DNA of 19,613 bases from Nitrososphaeria archaeon (GTDB taxonomy: Archaea > Thermoproteota > Nitrososphaeria > Conexivisphaerales > UBA164): positions 1 through 19,613 of the forward strand of contig JARVJW010000131.1 of NCBI GenBank assembly GCA_029775955.1. Reading direction: 5' to 3'. Positions 1 to 7,035 of this stretch are shown here, one piece after another. The notes under the pieces are model-generated. The model worked only from the letters and a program-made list of their open reading frames with translations. It ran no database searches and had not been told where the DNA came from. Each line of letters opens with the position of its first letter. Position 1 is the stretch's first letter. The translations under genes and the position numbers were made by a program.

Positions 1-1
1 G

Positions 2-163
2 TGTTCACAACTTTCGGAACAGAAAAACCATGATGAAAAGACTCAAGGAGAACTTGTTGAAGACTTAATTACGACAGTTTCACACTTTGCTGGAAGGCTC
101 TATGGAATGAGAAGCCATAGGTATGGGAAGGTTATTGATGGTGTCAAGAAGCTTGTTGGTTAA
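2..163 (+). CDS. tnpA: C-terminal part of IS607-type serine recombinase TnpA (partial at window edge)
   Basis: The frame is open from the window edge to a TAA at 161-163 and encodes 53 residues. The segment ELVEDLITTVSHFAGRLYG followed by MRSHRYGKVIDGVKKLVG matches the conserved C-terminal helix of the small serine recombinases of IS607 elements, whose usual ending has the form ELVEDL..IV.SF..RLYG.R. The family catalyses insertion and excision of the circular element; the N-terminal MerR-like DNA-binding part and the catalytic serine would lie upstream and are not visible. tnpB starts at 138 inside this gene, the usual overlapping arrangement. No lesion is seen in the visible part, but its partner is broken and the upstream half may be too. 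Confidence 0.7.
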   Translation, partial: CSQLSEQKNHDEKTQGELVEDLITTVSHFAGRLYGMRSHRYGKVIDGVKKLVG

Positions 164-1126
164 AGCGTACTCAATGCCACATGACCTTGAGGTAAATGGG
201 CTTATAGAGGATTACATGCACAAACTCTATCCTGGATGAGTTATGGAAGTTGTATGGAAGAGGAAGGATAAAGCTTTTGGAAAAAGGCTTAGTATCTTGA
301 AGGATGGGCCTATTCCAAGCATTACGTGGACTCAGCAATAAAACAAGCTTATTCCGTGCTTGAATCGTGGAGGAAAGGATACATCCGTGGGCGAGCAGTA
401 AAAAATAGGCCTGAACTGAAGATTCGTTAGAGTTAAGGGAACGCTTTACAGTTACAGGAATGGGATTTCAGTGAAACCTTACGAAGAGAGTATAGATTTA
501 AGGGCGTGGTGTTGGGATAAATGGCTTAGGCGAACTCATACAGCCTAACCGTTAGAAAAAAAAACAGGACTAAAGGTTGAAAAACCAATATCATGGGACA
601 CAAACCTCCTAGATGGCTATGATGGCGAAAGGCATCATTCAATAAATTTGAAGTAAATTTACACTATACACAGAACATATGAGCTGAAGAGAAGAATTAT
701 CCAGAGGCTTCCAGAACTAAAAAGAAGTTCATTAATACAGTTCAAGGGAGAATAGGGTCAATAGCATTTTGCATAAACTTGCAAACCAGTTATCAGATAG
801 GACAAATGTTTTCGAGGATTTAAAAAATTTCAAGGGAAAAATAGCTAGGACAAAAAGCAGAATAGCAAACACGATTATATAAAACTCTGTAGAATACAAG
901 CCAGCATGGAATGGGTATGAGACTGGCTTATGGTACATCAAAAACCTGCTCCAGATGCGGGTATTATAATAAAGAGGGGCAAGCACATTCAAATTGCGGG
1001 CTTATAATCGATAGGCAGAAAAATGCATCAATAAACATAGGAACAAATTCCTTTGTGGGGAGTCGTAGGTTCCCCCCGAAAGGAGCCAAGCTCGATGAGT
1101 TCTCCGATGAACCCAGAGGAGGATAA
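138..1126 (+). pseudogene. tnpB: tnpB of IS607-type element, frameshifted
   Basis: Reading starts at ATG 138 (VKAYSMPHDLEVNGLIEDYM), but a TGA follows after about 30 codons, and the similarity continues by changing frame several times. Recognisable pieces in order are AIKQAYSVLESWRKGYIRGR near 340-400, GTLYSYRNGISVKPYEESID near 440-500, a segment with ISWDTNLLDGYDGERHHSI near 590-645, and the C-terminal zinc ribbon at 911-1050 (TSKTCSRCGYYNKEGQ, then NCGLIIDRQKNASINIGTN). The second cysteine pair of the ribbon has lost a residue. RuvC III is present as DRQKNASINI. TnpB proteins are RNA-guided nucleases of about 370-430 residues that accompany the transposase. This copy cannot give a functional protein. 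Confidence 0.75.
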
Positions 1127-1137
1127 GAGCGATGAGG

Positions 1138-1163
1138 CTCAGGAACTGAGTATGGATTCCATA
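1138..1163 (+). repeat. Paired hairpins at the right end of the IS607-type relic
   Basis: CTCAG-GAA-CTGAG (1138-1150) is followed directly by TATGG-ATT-CCATA (1151-1163). Tandem short hairpins right after a tnpB stop are typical of element right ends, and there the TnpB guide RNA scaffold is usually encoded. The role as an RNA is inferred. Confidence 0.45.
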
Positions 1164-1179
1164 CATATTCATACTTAAT

Positions 1180-1248
1180 TCAGAACACTTTATTAGCTAT
1201 GTTGGTTGCCATAGAACTTCCCATTATTCCAAGCCCAATGAACCCCAT
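1180..1248 (-). pseudogene. N-terminal fragment of a 3-hydroxyisobutyrate-dehydrogenase-like gene (inverted)
   Basis: The reverse strand encodes MGFIGLGIMGSSMATNIA, the typical NAD(P)-binding start (GxGxMG) of the beta-hydroxyacid dehydrogenase family, followed after four residues by a stop. The remainder of a protein of this family (normally about 290 residues) is not here. The middle of such a protein is encoded on the opposite strand from 1262, immediately beyond the start codon of this piece, so an inversion or rearrangement has separated the two parts. The far end abuts the right end of the IS607-type relic, which may have mediated the break. Which hydroxyacid the enzyme used cannot be told. 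Confidence 0.7.
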
Positions 1249-1261
1249 GTACGCAGAGGGA

Positions 1262-1344
1262 TTTGTAGACCGGTTACAAGGCAGTGGAATTGAATTTCTT
1301 GATGCACCTGTAACTAGGGGGATGTTGGTGCTAGGAACGCTTAC
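1262..1344 (+). pseudogene. Middle fragment of the same dehydrogenase-like gene
   Basis: The forward strand reads VDRLQGSGIEFLDAPVTRG and then, after a short degraded stretch, GTLT. This is the substrate-binding motif region (FLDAPVSGG...AxxGTLTIMVGG) of 3-hydroxyisobutyrate dehydrogenases. The fragment ends at TTAC (1341-1344), where the TnpB-only IS begins. The sequence beyond the IS (from 2515) resumes with a plausible continuation. Confidence 0.65.
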
Positions 1345-2514
1345 CAATATTTGAGCAAGCTCATGCCTTTCAGGTATGGAATGAATTGCGGTCACTAAGT
1401 TTATAAACAATCTACATATTGTGTAAGTAATGATTAAGGCTCTCAAAGGGAGATTGTATCCCAATGAACAGCAGAAGGTTTTATTGAAAAAGCACTTTGG
1501 GGCATGCCGTTGGGTGTATAACCATTTCCTCGAAGTCAGAGATAAGTATTGTGAACACATTGACAGGGGGCTGACAGTTTTTGAGACCATGAAGATGCTT
1601 ACGGCATCAAAGGATGTCACATGGCTAAATGAAGTCAATTCACAGAGCCTACAACATTCCCTTGTGAAACTCGATGTTGCATTCAAATCAACGCGGATTA
1701 CCAAAAATCAAAAAAAGGCAATCAGTACTTTATCGTGCCATCTGGATTCAAGGCCGGGAAAAAATTGATCGTTCCAAAATTTCCTGATGGGATAAAATAC
1801 AGGGATAACTCTGCTATACCAAAGAAGCAGGTAATTGTGAGGAAGGATGTTGACCGCTATTACGCATCCACACAGTACGAAACCACTGAGGCTCCTGAAA
1901 AGGGAGCTGGCATCGTTGGTATTGACATGGGCATTTGCAACGCTAGCAGATGGATTGCAGGTAGAACCACTGAATTCTATGAGGAAGCACGAAAAGAAGT
2001 TGAAAAGGGAACAGAGAAGGCTGTCGAAAAACAGGATAAAACAGAGAGAGCGCAGAAAATATATCAGCAGATAAGAGATATAATGACGGATTTCAACCAT
2101 AAGGTGTCAAGTGCAATAGCCAAGCACTATGGCACAGTGATTGAAGGCTTAAATGTTCAGGGAACGCAACAAAACCACCATCTTGCAAAGAGCATACCGA
2201 ATCTGGGATGGTATCAGTTCGAGGAAATGCTGGAATATAAACTCTCTTGGAGAAACGCTGAACTGATTGAAATAGGACGTTATGAATCATCTTCAAAGAT
2301 GTGCTCTGAATGTGGAAACGTGAAGCTCTTTGAAAGAATATTGTGATATGTGGTCTTTCAATGGACAGGGATTTGAATGCTGCTATAAACATCCTGAAAT
2401 TGGGTCTAATGGAAGTAGAAAAACCAGAATTTACACATGTGAAAAGCTACGGTGAACTCAAAAGGAGGTTGCCACTCTATGAAGCAGGAACCTTCCAAGG
2501 GTGAAATGATGTCA
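1345..2514 (+). mobile_element. TnpB-only insertion sequence (IS200/IS605 superfamily, IS1341-like), full-size, inactive
   Basis: The left boundary is set by comparison with the miniature copy at 4655-4833: both begin right after TTAC and share ATTTGAGCAAGCTCATGCC plus the hairpin CATGCC-TTTCA-GGTATG (1362-1378). The right boundary is the shared GATGTCA ending at 2514. Inside lies a single frameshifted tnpB; there is no tnpA, so any movement needed a transposase from elsewhere. The element interrupts a dehydrogenase-like gene. There is no target duplication, as expected for single-strand 'peel and paste' transposition of this superfamily. Confidence 0.75.
1430..2504 (+). pseudogene. tnpB: tnpB of the TnpB-only IS, frameshifted
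   Basis: Starting at ATG 1430, the frame gives the usual TnpB N-terminus (MIKALKGRLYPNEQQKVLL, then ACRWVYNHFLEVRDKY) to about 1700. It then shifts: GFKAGKKLIVPKFPDGIKYR and the RuvC I segment GIVGIDMG lie in a second frame, the following LADGLQVEPLNS and the basic stretch HEKKLKREQRRLSKNR lie in the first frame again, and NHKVSSAIAKHYGT..IEGLNVQG (RuvC II Glu) and KMCSECGN lie in the second. The second half of the zinc ribbon and RuvC III (CGLSMDRDLNAAINIL) need a third frame. The stop TGA is at 2502-2504. At least three shifts exclude a functional protein. Complete relatives are about 370 residues. Confidence 0.85.
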
Positions 2515-2578
2515 GTAACCATGGGAGAAAAGGGAGTACATGCATTGTTAAAACTGTATGATGGTTTAGCCCAGTTAA
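2515..2578 (+). pseudogene. Probable continuation of the interrupted dehydrogenase-like gene
   Basis: Directly after the IS the forward strand reads VTMGEKGVHALLKLYDGLAQ, which would follow GTLT of the fragment ending at 1344 (family pattern GTLT.MVGG). Joining the two halves requires one extra base, so the site has either decayed by an indel or the boundary is off by one. The piece runs into the start of the next gene. Supported by order and pattern only. Confidence 0.45.
2547..2554 (+). promoter_or_regulatory. Candidate TATA box for the M48 peptidase gene
   Basis: GTTAAAAC is centred about 28 nt before the ATG at 2579, the spacing expected for an archaeal promoter making a leaderless transcript. 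It lies in the debris of the broken dehydrogenase gene. Weak match. Confidence 0.3.
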
Positions 2579-3217
2579 ATGAAATGCATTGAAAATGAGC
2601 TTACTACAAAGCTTGATAATATAGCTCAAAAGACAGGTGCCTTCAGGGGCCTTTCTAGGGGCTGCAGGTATTATACCGGTGATTATCCCTGGCTGGCTAG
2701 ATATGACATATTTAGAAAAAGGATAGTAATAAATGAAAAATTTCTAAATTTGTTGACAATAGATGAAGCCCTAGCTGTTCTTGTGCATGAAGAAGCGCAC
2801 GCTGTGCAGAGGGCAGGGTATCTCTTACGGGCAATGTTTGTTATAATTTTTTCTACAGTTTTAATTTTTACTATAACACAGATAGAGTTTGCCATTCTTA
2901 GTTTACTTCCACAACAAGCTGGCATTGCATTGCTATTAGCCTTAACGCTGGTCGACCTGGGCATTATACTGCCGCTTGTGATAAAGGTTGCCTCGTGCGC
3001 ATTTAACCTAAAGCGCTTTGAAATGGAGGCAGATGCCCTTGCAGCCAGAGAGGTTGGCAAAGACCAGCTTATCTCTGCTCTTGAAAAAGCTCAGGGGGCA
3101 ATCAGGCATATTCCGGATTCAGCGCCAAGGAAGCTGTTCAGATGGTGGATAAATTATGTAGATTCATGCGTGCACCTGCCATATGAGAAAAGGCTAAAAT
3201 ACATTAGGGAAGTTTAG
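2579..3217 (+). CDS. M48-family membrane zinc metalloprotease
   Basis: The 212-residue protein carries the zinc-protease motif HEEAH (70-74), whose two histidines bind zinc and whose Glu71 is the catalytic base. The third-ligand motif FEMEAD lies at 147-152. Between them are two hydrophobic segments (about 84-110 and 114-140), so the enzyme is a membrane protein whose metal site faces one side, as in HtpX-like proteases that degrade damaged membrane proteins. It ends in HLPYEKRLKYIREV, matching the family's short HPP..KRI..L tail. At 212 residues it is shorter than HtpX (about 290) because it lacks the N-terminal pair of membrane helices. Its 3' end overlaps the convergent HAD gene by 14 bp. 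The substrate is unknown. Confidence 0.85.
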   Translation: MKCIENELTTKLDNIAQKTGAFRGLSRGCRYYTGDYPWLARYDIFRKRIVINEKFLNLLTIDEALAVLVHEEAHAVQRAGYLLRAMFVIIFSTVLIFTITQIEFAILSLLPQQAGIALLLALTLVDLGIILPLVIKVASCAFNLKRFEMEADALAAREVGKDQLISALEKAQGAIRHIPDSAPRKLFRWWINYVDSCVHLPYEKRLKYIREV

Positions 3218-3869
3218 AGTTTGCCTGCAGGTTCAGCTGTTCCAAAATCTCCAGTGCTCCATCGCAGTATTCCTTTTCTGTAACCATTTTTGCAATTGCC
3301 TTTAGCCTGGCATCAGAGTTTCCAAGGGCTACCGGCAAATCTACCATCTTTAGCATGGAGATATCATTTTCGTCATCTCCTATAGCTATTTTTTGTACTT
3401 CACCCAGACCCATAGCTTCTGTGATCCTTGATATTCCAAAGCCCTTATTAATAAACTGAGGCATTACCATTATGGAGTTTTTGTTTTTTTCTATTGAGAA
3501 ATTAACATTTTGAGATTTGAGCGTATCCCTTACCAGGGGCTCAGCATCCTTTAATGCATAACATATTACTTCACCAAAATAAACCATGTCCTTAACTTTA
3601 TTCAGAGCCTTTTTGATTTGCTCTGATTCGTTTTTTCCAAAAATTTCCTTTTTTTCATTATAATATATTATAGCCCCATTTTCAGCGATAAGCCCATCAG
3701 CAAAATCGTGCAGCTTGCTCTGCAAAAATTCCAGCGTCCTACCTGAGGCCACTATAAATTTCAGATTTCTAGTTTTTCTCAATTTTATGACCTTATCTAT
3801 AACTTGGCTACAGAGCTCAAGTTCCTTGTCAGTAATTGTCCTGTCATAATCAGTAAACAGCGCTATCAT
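3204..3869 (-). CDS. HAD-superfamily phosphatase, phosphoglycolate-phosphatase-like (Cof/IIB type)
   Basis: The four HAD motifs are present: nucleophile DYD (Asp7, Asp9) in LFTDYDRTIT, motif II Ser42 in VASGRT, Lys142 in INKGFGISR, and GDDEND (164-169) for magnesium. The length and the cap between motifs II and III match archaeal phosphoglycolate phosphatases of the type known from Thermoplasma, which hydrolyse 2-phosphoglycolate; sugar phosphates are possible alternatives. I place the start at ATG 3869, which gives MIALFTDYD like the relatives. A TTG six codons upstream (3887) would overlap the stop of the upstream gene. It lies 14 nt downstream of the other HAD gene on the same strand, so the two are probably one operon. 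Confidence 0.8.
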   Translation of the reverse strand: MIALFTDYDRTITDKELELCSQVIDKVIKLRKTRNLKFIVASGRTLEFLQSKLHDFADGLIAENGAIIYYNEKKEIFGKNESEQIKKALNKVKDMVYFGEVICYALKDAEPLVRDTLKSQNVNFSIEKNKNSIMVMPQFINKGFGISRITEAMGLGEVQKIAIGDDENDISMLKMVDLPVALGNSDARLKAIAKMVTEKEYCDGALEILEQLNLQANSKLP

Positions 3870-3883
3870 TTGAGCATTACGGC

Positions 3884-4531
3884 TCAAGAATTTGATACAA
3901 TGTCTGCAATCTGCATCAGGTTTTTTACCTTTATGACATTACTCATATTGATATTTATTTCGTGCCCGTTTGTTAGAAGGAACCCAGTACGAGTAACTTT
4001 AAACATGCTGGCGTCATATTCTGTATCGCCAACTGAAAAGCTTTCATGTGGATTTATGCCATTTTTTCTCATGTACCTTAATATTACCTTGTCCTTTTTT
4101 AGCGGTTCAACTGGCGCATCGCCATAGCCGGTTAAACAGTTATTTTTATCTACATCCAGGCTATTGCTAAAAACTACGCCTATCTTAAGTTCTTCAGCCA
4201 CTTTTTTTGCAAATATGTCAAGGCCGGCTGTGACCATTACTGGCACTATTTTTCTTGAGGCTATTTTATTTACAAGGGCCCTTGCATCATCTCTCACGGT
4301 TATAAACCGCGTCATTTCTCGCAGTTCCTGTAGGCTCACCTTTCCCCTTGTTGATATCCAGCTTTTTACATCCATTTTCATCAATTCCACATAAGATATT
4401 TTCCCCATAAGGTACGCATCGAGCCAGCCGGAACCCTTAACCCCAAGCTCCCTGTAAATAAGCTCCCATGTGTTTTCGTTGATTAAGGTTCCATCCATAT
4501 CGAAGAAACCCACTCGATATTGAGTAGACAT
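3884..4531 (-). CDS. HAD-IB phosphatase, phosphoserine-phosphatase-like
   Basis: The 215-residue protein has motif I FFDMDGTL (Asp11, Asp13), motif II VTAG (Thr101), a motif III lysine in LKKDKVILRYM (Lys146 or Lys148) and GDTEYD (168-173). The helical cap after motif I and the overall length fit the HAD-IB group that contains SerB, which makes serine from phosphoserine. The specificity residues of genuine SerB cannot be confirmed by eye, so a related small-molecule phosphatase is possible. It is the first gene of a two-gene HAD operon, followed after 14 nt by the phosphoglycolate-phosphatase-like gene. The AT-rich stretch 4541-4566 upstream probably holds the promoter. Confidence 0.8.
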   Translation of the reverse strand: MSTQYRVGFFDMDGTLINENTWELIYRELGVKGSGWLDAYLMGKISYVELMKMDVKSWISTRGKVSLQELREMTRFITVRDDARALVNKIASRKIVPVMVTAGLDIFAKKVAEELKIGVVFSNSLDVDKNNCLTGYGDAPVEPLKKDKVILRYMRKNGINPHESFSVGDTEYDASMFKVTRTGFLLTNGHEININMSNVIKVKNLMQIADIVSNS

Positions 4532-4597
4532 ACTAAGGCTCTAATTTAATTTAATGGGTTAATTAATGTTTCTGAACGCCATAACTTGTAGCCCTAC

Positions 4598-5013
4598 TTA
4601 TGTTAATGCAATTCCTTCTCCCAGGTCTAGCGCGCGCTTTCTTACCTTCCTTACATATATTTGAGCAAGCTCATGCCTTTCAGGCATGGAATGAATTGTG
4701 ACTAATAAATTTATAAAAAGTGTTAATATAATCAAAGGCACTACAGAATTCACGCATGTGAAAAGCTACGGTGAACTCAAAAGGAGGTTGCCACTCTATG
4801 AAGCAGGAACCTTCCAAGGGTGGGAGGATGTCAGATATATTGGAACCTGCTGTACAGCAAAACTTTCAGCTCTGCCTTCTGAGCTAGAAATAAGCTTACG
4901 CTGTAACCATCTTGAATACCAAGAGGAATATTTACGCTATCTACATCCTTGGCCAGCTTGACATTTGACTTCTTGGCGCTGTCTACAGCGTTATCCTCCA
5001 GGTAGGCTCTATG
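4598..5013 (-). pseudogene. C-terminal remnant of an unidentified gene, split by a miniature IS
   Basis: On the reverse strand an open frame runs from the edge of element copy A (5013) through AYLEDNAVDSAKKSNVKLAK, DVDSVNIPLGIQDGYSVSLF and AELKVLLYSRFQYI to 4834, where it meets the miniature element. If 4655-4833 is removed exactly, the frame continues VRKVRKRALDLGEGIALT to a TAA at 4598-4600. The joined piece is about 78 residues. Its 5' part is missing: beyond copy A comes the end of the neighbouring hydrolase gene. I do not recognise the family. The composition looks like a genuine protein rather than chance reading. Confidence 0.6.
4655..4833 (+). mobile_element. 179-bp miniature derivative of the TnpB-only IS
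   Basis: It has the left end of the IS at 1345 (hairpin CATGCC-TTTCA-GGCATG at 4672-4688, here perfectly paired) joined directly to the last ~100 bp of that IS (CAGAATT.. to GATGTCA, including the tnpB C-terminal codons THVKSYGELKRRLPLYEAGT). Some 990 bp of the parent is missing. It sits right after TTAC, like its parent, and interrupts a reading frame that is restored by its exact removal. It carries no intact gene and would have depended on a transposase in trans. Confidence 0.8.
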
Positions 5014-5025
5014 CCGTTTCTGAAA

Positions 5026-5045
5026 GGTTATAATTTCTTATAACC
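5026..5045 (-). repeat. Right-end hairpin of copy A
   Basis: GGTTATAAGAAATTATAACC is a perfect 8-bp stem closed by a GAAA loop (a GNRA-type tetraloop if transcribed). It contains the tnpB stop codon. The same 20 nt occur at 11508-11527, 13658-13677 and 18482-18501. Confidence 0.8.
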
Positions 5046-6121
5046 CTCATTCGGAGCGTTGACCTTCAAGCCCGCTCCGGCCACTTTAGGCTCACGGCCG
5101 GTGTACAGGTATTCATCCTTCAAAGAAGGCCATCCGCATTCACGGTAAACGGGTAGCCGCAGGCCACGCAGGGTTATGGCCAGCCTATCCCTGTCGTAGT
5201 CCACGCCACAGGTTTCGCATTTCGATATCCCTCAGCTTATCACCACAGACAGGACACTCCGAAGTTCCTCTTGGGTTCACATAAACGGTCTTGAATGAGG
5301 ACATGTATTCAATCATCTTCTGGTAAAGCCTTTCATTTGTTCAACTTTGTCCTGCCCTTATTGTTTCCACTAGTCCAAGTCTTCAAAGGTAAACGATGCG
5401 TCAGGGTTTTCCTTCACAGTAGCAAGGCATCATTGACGCGGTTCTTCTGCCTACCTCTGGCCTGGCGCAGTTTCCTGTACTTCTTCTGTCTATTGTGCTT
5501 CAGTAGGCTCTTCCTCCCTGAGTCGTTCTGTATGTGCTGTGTCAGTTCATTTCAGCGTAGCATGCCGTTACTCAGCAAACGTGGAATCTACTGTGGAGAA
5601 GTCCTGCGCCACGAAGCTAGGCTCCTTTCCGATATGGTTAACACATACAAAATTGTCAGTCAGCAAGAGTTCTGAAGCTTTGCTCTTGCTGTATGCCAGG
5701 AAGTGCTTGTTCTCAGTGTTTATTGGGACGTAAGCGTAATGCCCGGGCTGGAGCGTTGCTTTGTCACCTTTGAACAGCTCGCCGTCAATCCTCATTTCAA
5801 GCTTCTTCACAACAGGTATCCTCAGCTCGCCATGATGGTTCTTCTTGTATTATCAGGCAACGGCAGAAACGAGGTTAAAGTGGTGAATCGCAAAATCATA
5901 GTTTGACGCGAACCATGGCTTGACCTCAATGCAATTGGCGAAGGTATCCTATTGTAATATGTATAGCCATTTCATAGGCAACTTCAATAGCATACCTTAT
6001 CGCGCTCTGCATGTCCGTGAGGTACTTCCTCTTGTGGCTCATAGTGTCCGACAATTGTCCTCCCTGGATTTCCATGGATGGCTCATGGCTTTATCACCTT
6101 CAGTATTTCCTTTATCTTCAT
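5028..6121 (-). pseudogene. tnpB: tnpB of element copy A
   Basis: The start would be ATG 6119-6121 and the stop is the TAA at 5028-5030 inside the right-end hairpin. The frame is broken many times. Still legible are the N-terminal YLTDMQSAIRYAIEVAYEMA, KLEMRIDGELFKGDKATLQP, HYAYVPINTENKHFLAYS, a degraded RuvC I region, FTFEDL (RuvC II Glu), and the zinc ribbon ECPVCGDKLRD..CETCGVDYDRDRL, which includes RuvC III. It retains a near-complete zinc ribbon and C-terminus (LRLPVYRECGWP), which copies B, C and D have lost in part. The remnant cannot encode an active protein. Confidence 0.8.
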
Positions 6122-6180
6122 ATATATTATAGCTACTCATAAAGGTCATCGTGGCTGTTTCTAACCTTTTTAAGTGTAGT

Positions 6181-6711
6181 TCACGTTATTGCTTTTTTAA
6201 TATCCTCAGAATTTATTATTTTTGCTCCATATACACTTACAAAGTATTTTTCCCATGATTGGTCAATCCTAGCTGCAACAGCGTCTCTTACTACAAAAAT
6301 GGAATATCCCCTGAAAAAAGCATCTGCTGCAGTGTGCCTTACACATATATCTGCATCAAGCCCTACAAGCACTATTGTATTGACCTTATTTGACCTAAGT
6401 ATGAAGTCAAGAGATGTTCCAAAGAACCCAGAATAGGTATGCTTTTCTATTATATATTCCCCTTCTTTGGGAGCAACTTCTGAAAAAACCTTCGATCCTT
6501 CAGTACCGGCCATCGCATGCGCGCCCCACACTCTTATCTCAAAATCATTTATGTAGTGGCTATCATTCACATAAATAACAGGTAATTTATTGGCCCTAAA
6601 TACATCAAGCACCAGTTTTGTAGCCCTTACTGTGTTAATGGCTCCAGTAGATTTTAATGCGCCCTCTATAAAGTCGTTTAGCATGTCTACTATTATCAAA
6701 GCAACTTTCAT
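6181..6711 (-). CDS. Isochorismatase-superfamily hydrolase, nicotinamidase-like
   Basis: The 176-residue protein shows the cysteine-hydrolase triad Asp9 (ALIIVDMLNDF), Lys90 (IIEKHTYSGFFGT) and Cys123 (LDADICVRHTA). It also has the metal-site pattern of nicotinamidases: Asp50, His52 (VNDSHY) and His65 in WGAHAMAGT. This supports hydrolysis of nicotinamide to nicotinate for NAD salvage, with another amide as an alternative; a structurally characterised Thermoplasma relative belongs to this group. Length is normal. Element copy A lies 14 bp beyond its stop codon. It is transcribed away from the inverted-repeat element in the next intergenic region. No frame damage is seen. Confidence 0.85.
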   Translation of the reverse strand: MKVALIIVDMLNDFIEGALKSTGAINTVRATKLVLDVFRANKLPVIYVNDSHYINDFEIRVWGAHAMAGTEGSKVFSEVAPKEGEYIIEKHTYSGFFGTSLDFILRSNKVNTIVLVGLDADICVRHTAADAFFRGYSIFVVRDAVAARIDQSWEKYFVSVYGAKIINSEDIKKAIT

Positions 6712-6806
6712 ATAATAAATGTAAATATTACTATTAATTAATCTTTTTTATGATTTAACTCAGCGAGCGGGAAGTCCCCTTGACTTGGCAATGGGATGAA
6801 AACGAG

Positions 6807-6944
6807 TGCTTTGTTGCATATATCAAAAAATAGTTAATTTGTTAATAGTTCCAAATTTAAATTAAAGGAATTATTTATTTTAAATCAGCAATTTATCCTG
6901 ATTTTTAAATAATTAACCCAACTTTTAATTAATGCAACAAAGCA
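6807..6944. mobile_element. Small inverted-repeat element (about 138 bp), MITE-like
   Basis: TGCTTTGTTGCAT at 6807-6819 is matched in exact inverse by ATGCAACAAAGCA at 6932-6944. The similarity continues inward imperfectly for roughly 30 bp (TTAATT-rich). The interior is AT-rich and non-coding. This is the layout of a non-autonomous DD(E/D)-type transposon derivative with terminal inverted repeats. No clear target duplication is visible, and no parent element is in the window. Confidence 0.5.
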
Positions 6945-6984
6945 TATGGAACTAAACCTATAAATATAGTAATAATCTTCCGGC

Positions 6985-6999
6985 TTTGACAATGTCAAA
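6985..6999. promoter_or_regulatory. Operator-like palindrome upstream of the 341-aa gene
   Basis: TTTGACA-A-TGTCAAA is a perfect inverted repeat with 7-bp arms. It lies directly upstream of a TATA-like sequence (7003-7010) and about 37 nt before the GTG start. Position and symmetry fit a dimeric transcription factor site; the regulator is unknown. Confidence 0.45.
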
Positions 7000-7002
7000 A
7001 AA

Positions 7003-7010
7003 AATTAAAT
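7003..7010 (+). promoter_or_regulatory. TATA box for the 341-aa gene
   Basis: AATTAAAT is centred about 29 nt before GTG 7036 and preceded by an A-rich element. Transcription would begin at or next to the start codon, which supports GTG 7036 as the start of a leaderless message. Confidence 0.45.
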
Positions 7011-7035
7011 AGGGCGCTTTAAGAATTATAATACA

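Larger units (their letters stand above)
1..1165 (+). mobile_element. Decayed IS607-type element (tnpA end, broken tnpB, right end)
   Basis: The stretch reads as the right-hand part of an IS607-family element: the last 53 codons of a serine-recombinase-like TnpA, a tnpB whose start overlaps the tnpA stop, and a right end with two short hairpins at 1138-1150 and 1151-1163. The left part lies outside the window. tnpB is interrupted by stops and frameshifts, so the element is dead as it stands. The right boundary is placed just after the second hairpin by inference; no second copy is present to confirm it. Confidence 0.7.
5014..6166 (-). mobile_element. Copy A of a second TnpB-only element (decayed)
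   Basis: The boundaries come from alignment with copies B (10354-11539) and D (17359-18513): left end GGTTAGAAACAGCCACGATG, right end TTTCAGAAACGG. Shortly inside the right end is the hairpin GGTTATAAGAAATTATAACC (5026-5045). It contains one broken tnpB and no transposase. It lies between the unidentified gene remnant and the isochorismatase-family gene. Confidence 0.85.

Noticed and set aside
4698..4961. An 87-codon open frame over the miniature element and its flank
   Set aside because: It is a chance fusion of former tnpB C-terminal codons with antisense host sequence; the host frame lies on the other strand.
5920..6132. A ~70-residue open frame beginning MTSMQLAKVSYCN, present in copies A, B and D
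   Set aside because: It is antisense to the tnpB 5' region in each element copy. Its recurrence reflects the repeated DNA, not a conserved gene.
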